A DNA stretch of 64,000 bases from Puffinus mauretanicus (GCA_023333565.1 JAJKFH010004053.1:2418001-2482000); one strand, 5' to 3'; counted from the stretch's first letter, positions 33,792-46,782 are shown. A program made the numbers and translations. The notes: a model not told the origin generated them from the sequence alone.

Positions 33792-33812
33792 ACTTACACC
33801 CAATAAACCATG

Positions 33813-36800
33813 TGACAGCCAAGTATTATTAAATAATCCTGTTTATAATTTCTGTATAAGTATATCTATATACAACACTCTTTTGAAGAGGACATGAAGG
33901 CAAACAACACAGAGGAGGGCTTTACGGTTATACTGTCCTAGCTTCTCCTCAAATTACACCTCAAGCCCAGAGGGATGCAGGGGGGACCTCAGCCTCGGGA
34001 CCTCACAATGCTTCTGCAGCACATGGTGGCAGTGTCTTCTCTGGAGGGTACTCTGACTACATGGTACACCTCCAGGAAGTGAAACATACAGAGGCAACCC
34101 TATAGCTAGATATGGGGAAATTACAACCCTACAGGGAGCTGTGTGCTTTGGTCTGCACTATGGAATAGCTTAGACCTGAACTTTCTCCCCTTTGGGGTTC
34201 TTGAAGCTCATCCAGATCATAACTTAACCTCAGCATATAATGCGGACATGTGGCAGCTTCCAGCACAAGCAGAAACGATGGATTGCGTTCGCCCAGGTGC
34301 AGTACAGATAGGGCACACAGAAAGACTGAGTGCACGAGTGTGGCTACAAGCTTTTGCACAGGGTGGGTTTTGCCTTGTGCCTTTATTACAGCATTAAGCC
34401 TGTTCTCTGTTATGTTCTAAGTAAAGACGGAATTTTATCTTGACTGTGCTAAAATTACACTTTAAATATGAAGCTACGTACTCTGTGTGTGTGTGTAAAG
34501 TTTCATTAAAATGCGTGCCGATATGCATTCTCTAAAGGAACAACACGGTTCTCCTCCAAAACATGAAGAAGGATTTCCCTTCAGTCAGATTTACACAAAG
34601 AAACTGGTTATTTTCCTGCCATTTTTTCTCCTTAAAAATTCTCCTTTTGCGAAGAAAAGCACTTGTGAAACCCTCATTCCTATGAAAAAGGTAGTCAATT
34701 CTCTTATTTCCAGGAAGGCAACACTATCTGTGAATCATCAGGTAATCAGCAGCTTACAGCTTGTTTTGGAATTTAACACAAATGAGAAAATCCACATATT
34801 AAAAAAAAAGACAGAAAAAAATAGCTTTTTATAACTGCATATTATTTTGAGCAGAACTTTAACTTCCTTCTATGGTATTTGGACATTTTAAAAAAAAACA
34901 CAAGAGAAAAACAGTGAATTTTTATATATTTATATGATACTTTTGCAGCAAACAGATAAAACTATGAAAGCCGTGATATGAGCGTGGATTGAAAGGAAGT
35001 AGCACAGAAGGGTGACATTTATGAATTTACAGATGGTATTACTCTAGCTGGCTGAAACCATAGTGATCTGGTAACAGACATGGAACTCCAAATGCCTGAA
35101 GCAACCCCAGATGTCACCGCATACACTCCAGGGAATATAATTTAATAATAATTTATATGGCAAGTATAACACTTGTGAAATATGCCATTCAGCACCATCA
35201 CTGTGCACATTCCCTGGTGGGCAATTTAAGAACATATAATATTTCAGAGCTTTGAATCAGTAAAGAGATGATAATTAGATTCCCACTTTAAATCAGGTAT
35301 ATGAAGGGGAAAGTTAATCAACTCAAAAATATAATTTAGCAGATTTGGATTCTCTAATGACACTTCTAATTAGAATTAGGACATAATTTGGGACACATAT
35401 AAAGTTGCTAATTATTATGAAAATATTTTCAAACATGCTGCAGGCTCAAAGGTGAAAAAAGTTTATGCAAATCTTGAAAATAAAACCTGTCAGATGCTCC
35501 ATAGCTTGGTATAAATATCTGTTCTGCACAGCTATGGGTTTGCTCTTAAAAATTGTGATTGGAAAATTTTCATTTGGGGCACCTGGCTCCTGAACTGAAT
35601 AGCTACGGCTACTGGAGATCTCTATGGTATTTTCTGAGAAGGGATCCATTGTCTTTCTGATCGTGTCCTTCTAGATGTGGTGCCTATAGTTTGGTAATCA
35701 TCAGGATTCACAGCCCTTTCCTTAGCAATAAGATTGAGGCAGAAATGTCTTCTGTTCATAACACTGTTTAGGGTATTCCATGTCAGTGGGTTAATTAACA
35801 TTCAGACTCCATAGGAAAGAAGTGTATGACTGCAGCAAAGCTTAGAAAGCACTCTGAAACTCATCCAGAAGAAAAGCAAATACATTTAAGATAACTCTTA
35901 AAGGAGGAGAATATTTTCAAAGTGAATATTCTAACCACTAGATTAAAGCATGCACCCTACAGTGCATGTCTCACCTTGCTTCTCCCAAGGAAGTAGTTCT
36001 GTTTGGTGAGTAATAATAAACTGAGAAAGATGCCTCAAAACTGAGAAAAAGGGCTTGATCTAAACTGGGAAAGAGAAGACTGAGCTGTGCCCATGTTAAT
36101 CCTGAATGCTTCTGCTCACTGTAGTAATTAGCGAGATAAGTCATATCAACTTTTTTCTTGACTGGCCTGGTCCCATTAACCAGGGCCATGGGAGTGGCTT
36201 TGCATTGTGCTTCCATCTCTAGAGGGCTTTCAGGCTACCAGATTCCTTATTTAGACAATATAGCATTAAAAACGTGTATTTGTTCAAGCACATGAAGGGT
36301 CTGCTCCTGCTGACTTTAAAATGCTTTGCATATCCCTGACCTCAGATCTATCTCACTTTACTTTAGTCATCTAAAAGTTATATCAACTGAGCTATCTCCT
36401 AGGCTTCCTCTGAAGTCAATGGAGAGAGCTGAGGATCTTCAGGGGACAATTTATCTTACTTTTCTAGACACTTAGGACAAAATGAGTCACAGTTTTAAAG
36501 GTGCCCACCTTTCACCATTGACTACAGAGAAAGTCAAGTTGTTTAACTTTTATTCAGCTAGTGAGATAAATTCCACCCACAAAGTCTACATTAGACATTT
36601 TGATTTAAAGAAAACTTATACAATGTGTGACTTTTGCGTAATCTTGCTTAAAGTATAGAAGCGGAAAGGTTTTTACCATACATCATTAAATCTCGTCTGT
36701 AGATTCTTCTTTTGTGTCTAAGAAAAAAGGAAGGTATTTAACAAAACAGTAAGCCAAAAGGTGTACCTTTGCCAAACATACAATGGTAGTTCTTCAAGGG

Positions 36801-38275
36801 CATTGTTATGAAGTGGAAAGTTTGCACCATCATTCAGTGATGTACTGGTGGCAAAGCTCAATGCCATCCTTTTCCCATGAGTTTTATATTAATGAATCAA
36901 TGTTCAAGCTAAGGGTCAAGATGGTCTCTTCACTCTTTGAAAAGTTACATTACTGACAAGTACCAGAAGAGTGTCCCATTGTATAGCAAGTGAGCTACAG
37001 AGAGAAGCTAGGATTGTATTCATTCCAAGGTAGTTTTATATACAGACTTTCCTGAAATAATCTCCAATACACTTCAAATGCCACTGAGCTGAGTAACTAT
37101 CAGCAAGATAAACTTCCAGAAAAGCAGAAAAACCAGCCAGACAAGGAGCCAAGTCCAAATCTCCAGGAACATAAAGCTACCTCATGCAGGTACCTCTTGA
37201 ATAAAAAATCTGTTATCTTAACCTTGATCATGTAGAAATGCCAGTGTACCATCATGCTCATACAAAGTATCAAAATCATTTATTGCAGAATGAGAGTTTT
37301 ATAGTTTGCTTCATATACACTAGGCCTTCAGACTACGTATGTCCTTTGATAAACACACTGTTTTGCAAGCACTTATTCCCTGTTGTGCTATAGCTTAACT
37401 TTGTTCTTTTACCCAGCTTGTGGATCCAGAGCCTGTCCCTCCCATACCTGCAGCTGGTTTTGGGAAACAGGAAAACCTCTGCTGGTGCAGTCTTTCAAAG
37501 GATCCCCACTCACTTGCAAGATTGCTGTTACAAAATAAGACATAGCTTAGCCATGACTGTTGTTATCCCCATGTGCCCTTATGCAGACAAAAGAAATAGA
37601 CAAATAACTCAGGGATATTCTGTATACCAGGAAAATCTCTGCTGGACATGTAAACCAATTTGGTATCTGCTAAGTGCAAATAATGCGCATCTGAGCAGTG
37701 AATGAAAACCTAAACCTAAAGTTTTGTCATGCAACTGTTTTAATGATTAGATTAGTAGGGGAGATGCAAGCAGTAAAACACAGCTTGCACCAATATCATT
37801 AGGGAAATAGGCTGACACAGGGACAAAGACCATCTCTGTGAGGTTCTGGAGATAGATCCCTTACAGAGGAGTGGAGAAGTCTAGACTGAGCTATTTAGTC
37901 TTTTAATTTGGATATTGTAAGGACATTTTATGCTTACTGTGGTTTGCCTTATAATGATATACCACTTTGCCATTAGGGTTATGTTTTCTATGAGCCAAAC
38001 TGTCTGATATCTTCATAACTACGAAAGATGGAAGCCCATTTGTAGTTGCCAGAGTTTAGTTTTGTGGTTTCTTTGCATCTGAGTGCTGAAGATAATGATG
38101 GTTTGTCTGCGGGATAGAAGCCACAAGGATAATTACATACGAGTGGAAAATATTAAAAATAAAAATCTTTAGAGTTTAATTTGACAATTTTAGAGTTTTA
38201 ATATTATTTACTTGTAATCTCACAGTAATGATAAATTAATAATGTATATTGTTAGAATAATTTGCTTCTGTCATA
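33813..38275. other. Mostly unique sequence, no gene recognised
   Basis: No exon is recognised. A GT run lies near 34484. At 35023-35052 the plus strand reads EFTDGITLAG, which resembles a decayed CR1 [10 protein letters not shown], but neighbouring motifs are missing. The segment 33880-34400 is more GC-rich than its surroundings without recognisable content. Confidence 0.5.
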
Positions 38276-38317
38276 TCTTTTTAAACTTTTTTTGTGTCTT
38301 TTTAAACTTTTTTTGTG
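38276..38317 (+). repeat. Exact 21-bp tandem duplication
   Basis: A unit made of TCTTTTTAAAC followed by T7 and GTG occurs twice in a row without a mismatch (38276-38296, 38297-38317). The identity suggests a recent slippage event. Confidence 0.9.
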
Positions 38318-41300
38318 TTTAAAATCCTAATAACATACATAAATTTCATCATAACCAATTAACTACCCAGCAGCAGAGAGTTTTAGAGATTATTCCTTCA
38401 TGATTATTTACAGGATCATTACGAAAATGAACATAAAGTTGGCTTCAAATATCAATTTTGTAAGTCAAACCACAAAGTAGAAATTTTGTTGAGGCAAAAA
38501 ATAACTATATTTTCTTTTATGAAATCTAATCACTATTAGACTCCTCAAGATGACTTGCTAATGTTTCCTTACAATCTCAAGTCTCTGTTATGAAAAATAA
38601 TATGTTATTCAAATGTCTGATGCTTTTAGCTGAAATGCAGGCTTGTTTTGTTTTCATGCATAAACATTTACGTTGAAGAATCAGAGTCAGAACCATAGTA
38701 AAATAATAACTCAGAATATGTATATAGTATATCTTTACATATACAATGTACTATTAAATTATGCGTGCCAGGAAAATGCATTATCCAAAGCATTGATTTT
38801 TATCATGGCTTTAGATCAAATCTGGCCCTAATGCTGATTTTCCCACAAACCAGACCTAAACCCAAGCTGTTATTCTGAAGTCTTCAACCACAACTAAAAT
38901 CCCCAACTTTGTTGATTTCCTGTACAAGATGATGGTTCAGTTACAACAGTTCTGGGAGTTATTTTAACTCTCATTTGATCCTATTAAATGTACTCCCAAT
39001 GCATGTTCAGTTTACTTTCATCCAAAAGGTGTCTAACATATGCTCCAAGACTGCTCTGCAATGTGAACAAAAAACCATCAACGGAAGGGAGATTCATTCC
39101 CAGAGCTGCACTTCTGAGTGAAGGCAGGATCCAGTTGTGGATGATAATGTGGGCAGCCTCTATATGTCCCATCCAAACTCCTTCAGCCTCCATATATGTT
39201 TGATTTTAGGCTGGGCTTAAATCTGTTACTGGAAGAGGTCTGAGGAAACCAAGGGTACTCTTCAGTCTCCTTTTTTCTCTAGCCTTCTCCCCTTCTCCTC
39301 AAGCAGAGCACTGTCACCTCTCATGTTTAAGGACTAATGCAAAGCCACAGCCTTCCTCCAGTTCCTCTGCTACAGATACTAGCATTAGAGAGTGATACTG
39401 GGCTGGGAAAACCACTGGGGTTTCAGCATCAGACTAGAAATGGTTAAAATATCCTTCTTTGCAGAAGGCCATGCCTCCTTTCTGCCTCCACCCCACAATC
39501 ACTTCCAATGTAATATTTTATTTATCTCAGTCACAAGATGTATCTGAACAAGAAATTAAGCCAAAACTAGTTCTTCATTTAACTCTTACTGCAAAATGTG
39601 TCTTTTAGGTCACAGGTCTTGTTTATATTTTTAATTTTTTTTTCCTGCATGGTCTTTAATTAAATCATACATAACCTTCTTGCCTCTTGAGTCTCTTACA
39701 GATGACTGGTTTACTTTGTGTGACAGATTTGCCTCAGCACAGATTTCTCAGCTTTGTTCTACTGAAGAATCTCTTTATTGTCAAAAAGGTAGACCCATAA
39801 ATCGCTGAGATAGGAGTGCAGTCAGTCTCGTTAACTGCTGCTTTAGCCAGTGATCCTTATTAGCAGCATATCTGCTACCGGATACTCACTGAACTCAAGG
39901 ACTCTGGTAGCTGAACACTGATCTGCTGCTGCTTCCATCGCAAGGATTTTGTGCTTGGTTTGTAGCTTCTGTTTCATTTGTTTTATGTCTAAATACTCAC
40001 CTTCACGGAAAGCAAAAAAACCCCCAGACACTCAAGAATAAGCCTGTAAAATATTCACTTGCACTAATAAATTCTCAGTTTAGAGGATCGAAAGATTTCA
40101 TTCACCCAAAAATATCTAGTTCCAAAAAATGTTCAGTGCAGGTAGATTTTCTTAAACACTGGACAGCCACAAGCTGCAGTCTGAGTTCCACTCTTTTGCT
40201 GTTTCTCAAATATCAACATAGTTTAAGATATATTTATTCCTGTACTCAAGGAGATATTCTGCGTCATATATCTACACTGAAAAATACAGTAGCAGAGAGG
40301 GCTAAATACACTCACTTCTAATGTTTAGAAGAATTTTATCTCTAGCATGATGCCATTTCTGGGACATGAAGTCACAAAGAAACCAGCAATAAATACTAGA
40401 TGAGAAGACACTGCTTTGCTTCTTACTGTTAAGTAGGTCTTGGTTCCAGCCATTTAGACCACAATACGCTTTCACTGGCAGTTTCCTCCTTTCACTGTGA
40501 GAGAAGATTATGTTAAGGTGCTTGTACAGAAGGCTTAAAAAAAAAAAAGATTAGTATATTTGGGATGTCTTCCCAGTTGCTTTTCCCTAAAGACATTTGT
40601 CTTACTTTGCCTTCACAAAACTAAGATCAGTGGTGAAATTAAGAAAAGGAAAGAGGTTTTTCTGTGCGTTCCTTGCTTAGGCTTTGAATCAGATCTCTTA
40701 ATGAATACTGAAACTGAACTTCCACCAAAGTAAGATGAGGAAAGGGACTAATAGGTGAGGAAATTGCAAGTTCCTCAGTAACCAGCTGTTACCAAAGTTG
40801 TAAATCTGAGCAGTGACCAGCCATAACTACATACAGTCCACCCTCAAACAGACAGCTGATAGAGTCCAAAGCAGCTGAAAAAGCAGCCATAGAAAGAAGT
40901 CCTTCCACATGCACAGGCCATCCTTTAATGCTGAACTGAATCCAAGGTGTGCTGCAGCACACTTATTTGTAAAGTAGGAGGTTCCCAAGTTCAAAGCTAA
41001 CCTTCCAAAACTTTGCTCATTTAAATGTGCGGAAAAATAGAATCTTATTACTGTGTTATTAAACATTCATGGGCACTTTCAAGGATCCAGAATTTTTAGT
41101 TGAGGCGAACACATGACTCACCCTTTTGCCTGAGTCCTCTGTAATATTTTTCTGCCACTTCGGCGTTATCACATAGTACAACATTTTACAGATAATCACT
41201 GTGCACTCCTGGGGAAAAATATATATATTATTCACAGGAAACATTTGTAATACCGAAACATTTATTTCTTGATGTGGTTTACTTCAATTCATTTTAAGAT

Positions 41301-41887
41301 GTTGCTGATGTTTCTGGAAAATGTTAGCAGCATTTCCCCCTTCGTGCATCTTTCTGACAACAGCTGAGTCAACAGTCATGTGCTTTGTTAAGTCACAAAC
41401 TAACTGTTATGATTTCTCCGTGACATTTATTTTAGCTTTAAAAGAGTGTTTCTTCAGAAAGTTAAAATCGTCCCCTCCAGACTTGACAGCATACCCCAGA
41501 AGGCTTCTACACGGAGCTAAGCAATCTGAGTATTTCTGAAATACTAAGGGAGTCTTGCCAATCCTTACCCCCTGAGTCTGTCATAGACAGACTCAAATCC
41601 TGTTTAAACATAAACCCCTTGTTTGTAAAACTGAAAAAAAAAAAAAATCCAGAAGCTCCTCCTTTCTCACTGGAATCATTCATTCATTCATTTAGTTTAA
41701 CAGTTCACAGCACAAAAACTGTCTTTTGGGCAAAACAGAGTAATATCCTTGAAAATGAATATAATTCTGACTATGTATGACTTTAAAATATACATTTAAA
41801 TTTTCCCATAAAGATATATAATCAGGGACAATGGCATAAGAAGCATCCAAGACTATCTCCTAAGATAGTGAACAGTGAATTGTAGTT
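38318..41887. other. AT-rich unique sequence, no gene recognised
   Basis: No exon or classified repeat is recognised. There is a run of 12 A near 40540 and one of 14 A near 41635. Confidence 0.55.
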
Positions 41888-42325
41888 CTAGAAAGAACCT
41901 TCAGATGTTACGAAATCCATCCAGAGGGACTATCTTTTATCTGATAAATGTCTAGTACTAAAACCCCCTCCTATATGGAATTGCTTTAATGTGTCCCAGG
42001 GCTTAACTGTCCTTTAAATTAGAAATGCATCTTATTTTACTTAAGCCCATTGCTTCTTATTCTATTCCCCATGGACAATGGAGAACAGGTTGTTTCCCTT
42101 TTTGCAGCAGCCATTTATAGATTTGAAGACTACTATGTGTTCTACCCTAGTCTTATTCTAAACTATATAAAGTTTTTGAGCCTTTTCCTTTAGAAACTCT
42201 TAACATTTTAGGTCATTCTCCTTTGGAGTCTCTGCAATTGGTTCATGATTATCTTCAATGACAGTGCTGGAAACCAGACAAGGCTACAGCTGAGCCATTA
42301 CCTTTATGCAAGAATTTAAATATCC
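41888..42325 (-). mobile_element. Ancient CR1 LINE fragment (copy f)
   Basis: The plus strand carries the inverted old-CR1 3' region in order: AGAACCTTCAGATGTTACGA, then CAGGGCTTAACTGTCCTT, TTAAGCCCATTGCTTCTTAT, ATGGACAATGGAGAACAG, then CTCCTTTGGAGTCTCTGCAA. These match the conserved blocks of old CR1 subfamilies. It is far more diverged than copies a, b, d and e and has no open frame or intact tail. It is truncated before the reverse transcriptase motifs. Confidence 0.8.
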
Positions 42326-45153
42326 GACATGTGGCACTTCTGCTCACACATCACGGTATATTGTATTTATGCTTTTAATTCAAGCATCCTTTGGGCTCCC
42401 TTTCTTCTACTCTGCCACCTTCCTTTCCCTGAGGCTCTGAATAAGGTACCTGGAGCTGCTTCAGGTTGTTGCAGTAGACTCACAGTAGGTGTTATGTGAA
42501 AGTACAGACTGCTGAAACATAACAGGTAATCTTTTTGTCTCCTCACCAAATGACAAATATTTGGGGAAAAGTCCCTTGAAGACATTGCGACACACTCAAA
42601 ATGAAGTTTCTCCTCCTGAAGATATAATCATTAGATATTTAATTGAGCTTTTTTTTAAGGCTTGGTTTGTACTACCAAAATGATGTAAAAGAGCTGAATT
42701 ATACTGCAAAATTAAATCACCCTGCCCCATCCATTGCTACATACCTGTCCATGAACATGAATAAAACATCATCTTAAACAATTATTCATATATCATAAAG
42801 AAAATAATTCTATTAACTTGTTTGGAAATTTTCAGAAAACAGTTAAAACCAGCATTTTTATGGGTATCCACTTTTTGGAATGCAGCTTAACTTTTCTCCT
42901 GTTGAGTCTTTGAGTCATTTTCTTTGTTAAGCACCTGCAGACAGTTCACCTTGTATTAAACAGTACAAACTTCTTTCTGCAGTTCAACAGAGAACTTCTT
43001 TAGTTTCTTCATGTGCTTCTATAATTAGGTTAAATTTGGAGGATTCATTACGTTAAATGATCCTCAAGGCCATGCTTCCAAATTCTTCAGTAGTACTTCA
43101 TTAACAGCAAACCAATAAAATGCAACAGCTATATGCATAAACTATCTCAAGGTCTTCTGATGTTTTGTTCTGCACATCTCAGCACAGTGTTGGCCTGGCA
43201 AGAAGCTCTATCCCCTCAGTTTGTATGTAACATACTGAAAGAGATTTTTTACTGGCAAATAAAAAATTAAGAGCACACAGGGGACAGCAGAGGAGTGAAC
43301 ACACACATACAAGCAGCCAAGCAGCCATCAAAAAGAAGTAAGTTACAGAAAGCTGAGTTTGCATCCTCCACTCTTCGGTAAGTTATTGGGCTGGGATCCT
43401 GGTTATATTACCTGCCTATGTATAAGTTTCTATCAAAAATAAAAGTAAGGATTTGTGTTTGGAGCCATGTGACATAGTCATGAACAACCAAGCTGTATTT
43501 TTTGACAGTTGTAAAGAAATATTGTAGAGCTTAATAACCTGTAGGAAGTCCAGGAAGGCATTACCATCCACTGCCATAGGGGTAAAGAAATACTTTAATA
43601 CTACTGTATCCTCAGGCATAGTGCAAAGCTGCGATGAAGTGCAACATATCAGAAGACACAACAGCTGGCTGTGCTGTAGCAGAGGGGGAGTCCAAGCTGC
43701 CTTTAAGAGTATGTGACCAGAGGAACCAAAAAAGGTTCTGTGCTCCAGAATGTCCCTGTAGTATTGCTACCTACTCAGTTTTCGCTGAGGTGGTTGGGGA
43801 CTCAGGTTAACACAGGGGAAAAACTCTAGAAATGAGCCTGCAGCATCCCTTCCCCCAGGATCTCTTCATCTGGCAGTGACTTGCCAAAGTGGAAGGGGGA
43901 GCAGGGGCTGTTTGACCACATCTCTGTGAACAACCCTCCCACTGCTGCACCTACCCATATGACTCTTGTCCTTTCCACAACTTGGAAGACAAAATCTTGT
44001 TAATCCTCATGGCCATGCTCCACTTTCACCTAAACCCAGCTTTACCTCATTTCAAAATGTGCAGGTCTGCGTACTTTCCAGTGCTTGCTATCATGTTTGT
44101 AATCTGATGGCAGTAATTAGAAAAGTACATTTTTTACTCACCGTCTCACAGCTGGAGCAATCCTGGTTTGTCCTGAGGGATGGATGGACTTATTTTGAAA
44201 CAGCTCATTAATAAGTGTATTATCATCACTATGCACAGCCACCTCTCTGTGCTCTCTCCTGTGAATGAAGAAAAATCATGAACCTACCAGCCTCTAACTT
44301 TCTTTTTTCCTTCCTGATGTGTTGGTTCCAAGGTTGCAGAACAACTGTGGGGAAGCCCCTGGCCTTGTCAAGGCTTTCAGGAGACTCTTACAAAGAATCA
44401 CCAAAAAGATGCCATGCTCTCCATGTCTTTCCACAGACGCAACCTATGACCACTGGAGCACAAACAGCTTTATAATTTATTCATTGTAACGTGTGTTACA
44501 GTACTGAAAAGGAAAAAAATTAAGAAGTTTTCCTTCAAGATACCCACTTGCCTGATATCTGCAGCTCTTCCACTTACCCTTTAATTTGCTAAGCAGATGG
44601 CTTGAAGTACAGATGTAGTAGAATCCCCTCTCTTGGCATTGCAAAAGAAAAGGAAACAGATTCAGAAAATACCGGTGGCAGAATATTATCCTGATTTTAT
44701 TTTTACTCGCTTAGCCCAATATGGAGACCCAAATTTTCCTCTCACAGTAGCTGAATCCAATTGCAATGTGTCATGTAAAGCAAATACAAGTAAATACTTG
44801 GGTAGTCCACTCATGCTGATCACTGTGCCACCACGGTAGGTTGCCAATTGCACTTCAGTGGTTGAGGCATAGCTAGTTTAAAATGTAACATACCTTTCCA
44901 GTAAACTAAATTGCACTACCCGACTAGTGATTGCAATGTAACTCTAGCCTCAAATACACTCCTTTCTAGGCATTCACACAACTGAAATTTGTGTGCACTC
45001 TGCCAGCTCACTTTTCAATTACAGAAATGTACTTTTCTTGCCTTGACAAATGTAATCTGATCTTGCTGTTATCCATTTAGAACATGCTGGAAATAGCACC
45101 TTCACAATCCACTCCTTTGACCATGCTTCCTCCTCCTTTTCTCCTTTCTCCTA
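42326..45153. other. Mostly unique sequence, no gene recognised
   Basis: No exon, RNA gene or classified repeat is recognised. The segment 43680-43970 is somewhat GC-richer. Open frames are short and carry no motif. Confidence 0.55.
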
Positions 45154-45291
45154 CTTGTTACGGATATTTCCTACTGGCCCCCGTTGCCATGTGGAGTCAT
45201 CACCTAAAAGCACCTGATACAGAATAGGAAATAGAGTCTCTTTTATGTCAGTTAGCAATAGATACTGTTAGCCATCGCTATACATTCCTCC
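45154..45291 (+). repeat. Direct repeat, unit 1 (unclassified)
   Basis: This segment aligns with 46648-46782 in the same orientation. Shared blocks are CTTGTTA.GGATATTT, CATTGC/CGTTGC followed by CATGTGGAGTC or TATGTGGAGTC, ATCACCTAAAAGCAC, TAGCAATAGA and TACATTCCTCC or TACATACCTCC. Differences are substitutions and short indels. Flanks do not align. It could be two copies of an undescribed interspersed repeat or the remains of a local duplication. Confidence 0.75.
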
Positions 45292-45974
45292 AACTGCTTT
45301 TTAACATCTCCCTTTGCTCCGTGTTTGCACAGATACCGGTGCCACAGGTTACGGCTCTGTGACAGGGCTCCTATATATTATGGGGCACTCTGCTCCCCAC
45401 ATGACAGCTGTGACTACCAGTTAATGGTGACATGTAAGGAAGCAAAGGCCACTCCAGAAAGTTGTGGCACCGCTCGCTTAGGTTTTGTGCGCTTGATTCA
45501 CTGGGGATGTATCAGCATTTCCATGATTACTTTTAAAAGGTTATATAATTAATTCAGAAACTTTTTAATGGGGACATGTGGTTTGAGCCAGGAAGCAATT
45601 TCTTTTCCCCAATCAAGTTTTTCTTTAAGTGTGTATTTTAAGTGACATAAAAGTAAGATCAATTACTAGACTATATTGGCTTTGGACACATTTTTCAGAT
45701 TTCTAATGGCTTAAAACTAAAATCTGTCTTTGGCAAGTGATTAATCAATTATATTTGAAAATTAAATCTGTCAAGATAATGAAGTTCAAAATTAACTGCT
45801 GAACATAAACAATACTTTTCTATGCAATTTTCATAATTTTTTAAATTCTGGATAGTAGTTTAATTACAGAGTACAATCTAGGTTCCAAGGGAGCTATTTT
45901 CATTAAATATAAAAAAAAATTTTAGGAATTCTATACATAGTCAAACCACGGACAAAAAATGGTCTGATTAATGT
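45292..45974. other. AT-rich sequence between direct repeat and LTR
   Basis: No gene or classified repeat is recognised. The segment 45300-45540 is moderately GC-rich and open in one frame, without recognisable motifs. Confidence 0.5.
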
Positions 45975-45979
45975 AACAC

Positions 45980-46553
45980 TGTTGTGGGTTAACCCTGGCA
46001 GCCAGCTGAGCCCCACACAGCCACTCACACACTCCCCTGCTGTGGGATGGAGGAGAGAGTCGGAAGGGTAAAAGTGAGAAAACTCATGGTTGAGTTAAAA
46101 ACAGTTTAATAAGTGAAGCGAGAGCTGTGCACACAAGCAAAGCAAAACAAGGAATTCATTCACTCCTTCCCATCAGCAGGCAGGTGTTCAGCCATCTCCA
46201 GGAAAGCAGGGCTCCATCATGCATAACAGTGACTTGGGAAGACAAACGCCATCACCCTGAATGTCCTCCCTTTCCTTCCTCTTTCCCCCAGCTTTTATTG
46301 CTCAGCATGACATCATATGTCATGGGATAACCGGGGTCAGCTGTCCCAGCTGTGTCCCCTCCCAACTTCTTGTGCACCCCCAGCCTACTCGCTGGTGGGG
46401 CAGGATGAGAAACACAGAAGGCCTTGATGTTGTGTAAGTGCTGCTCAACAATCACTAAACCATCAGCACTGTTTTGGTCACAAATGCAAAACACAGCACT
46501 GTACATGAGCTACTATGAAGAAAATTAACTCTATCCCAGCCCAAACCAGTACA
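45980..46553 (-). mobile_element. Solo LTR (family A, variant 2), inverted, decayed promoter
   Basis: On the plus strand it runs from TGTTGTGGGTTAACCCTGGC to CCCAAACCAGTACA, with the exact 5-bp duplication AACAC on both sides (45975-45979 and 46554-46558). It is 574 bp and collinear with the LTRs at 21636 and 31661. The CRE site is changed to TGACATCA (46308-46315), and the TATA box region reads CTTTTATTGCTC, so the promoter is probably weakened. A polyadenylation ATTAAA is kept (plus-strand TTTAAT at 46105-46110). Confidence 0.92.
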
Positions 46554-46647
46554 AACACTAAAAGTTTTTGCAAAAGCTGAATAAAAATAAAAGGAGAGTG
46601 GGGAAAGGGGTAGGTCTGATGACTAAGAAGTTTACTTTCTTCTTCTT

Positions 46648-46782
46648 CTTGTTAGGGATATTTTCTAGTGGCTTCCATTGCTATGTGGAGTCTATCACCT
46701 AAAAGCACTTGTATGCAGAAAAGTATCTTTCGTGTCTAGCAATAGAAAGCAAGTCAGTCATGATTTGCATGTACATACCTCC
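46648..46782 (+). repeat. Direct repeat, unit 2 (unclassified)
   Basis: Partner of the repeat at 45154-45291, about 1.49 kb away in the same orientation and on the other side of the LTR. It is preceded by a short CTT microsatellite (about 46637-46650), while unit 1 is preceded by a CTCCTTT-rich stretch, so a pyrimidine-rich lead may be part of the unit. Confidence 0.75.

Larger units (their letters stand above)
32418..33807 (-). mobile_element. Solo LTR (family B-like), split by a nested CR1
   Basis: The LTR 3' end is at 32418 (plus-strand TGGGGTGAGTTGACC, matching the inverted end of the LTR at 23688). It contains the inverted family B landmarks CAAAACAGACTCGGCTTGGG and, near 33140, CACCTTGCCAC. 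The last bases of its 5' end (CACCCAATA, matching ATTGGG) lie beyond the inserted CR1, at about 33797-33807. The 5-bp duplication CCATG flanks the whole composite (32413-32417 and 33808-33812). Without the CR1 the LTR is about 750 bp, shorter than the 1092-bp copy mainly because its tandem-repeat block is reduced. It is more diverged than the 23688 copy, so it is probably an older subfamily. Confidence 0.85.

Noticed and set aside
36280..36480. GAAGTCAATGGAGAG-containing segment as an old repeat
   Set aside because: The word is common in bird DNA, but too little flanking similarity was recognised to call an element.
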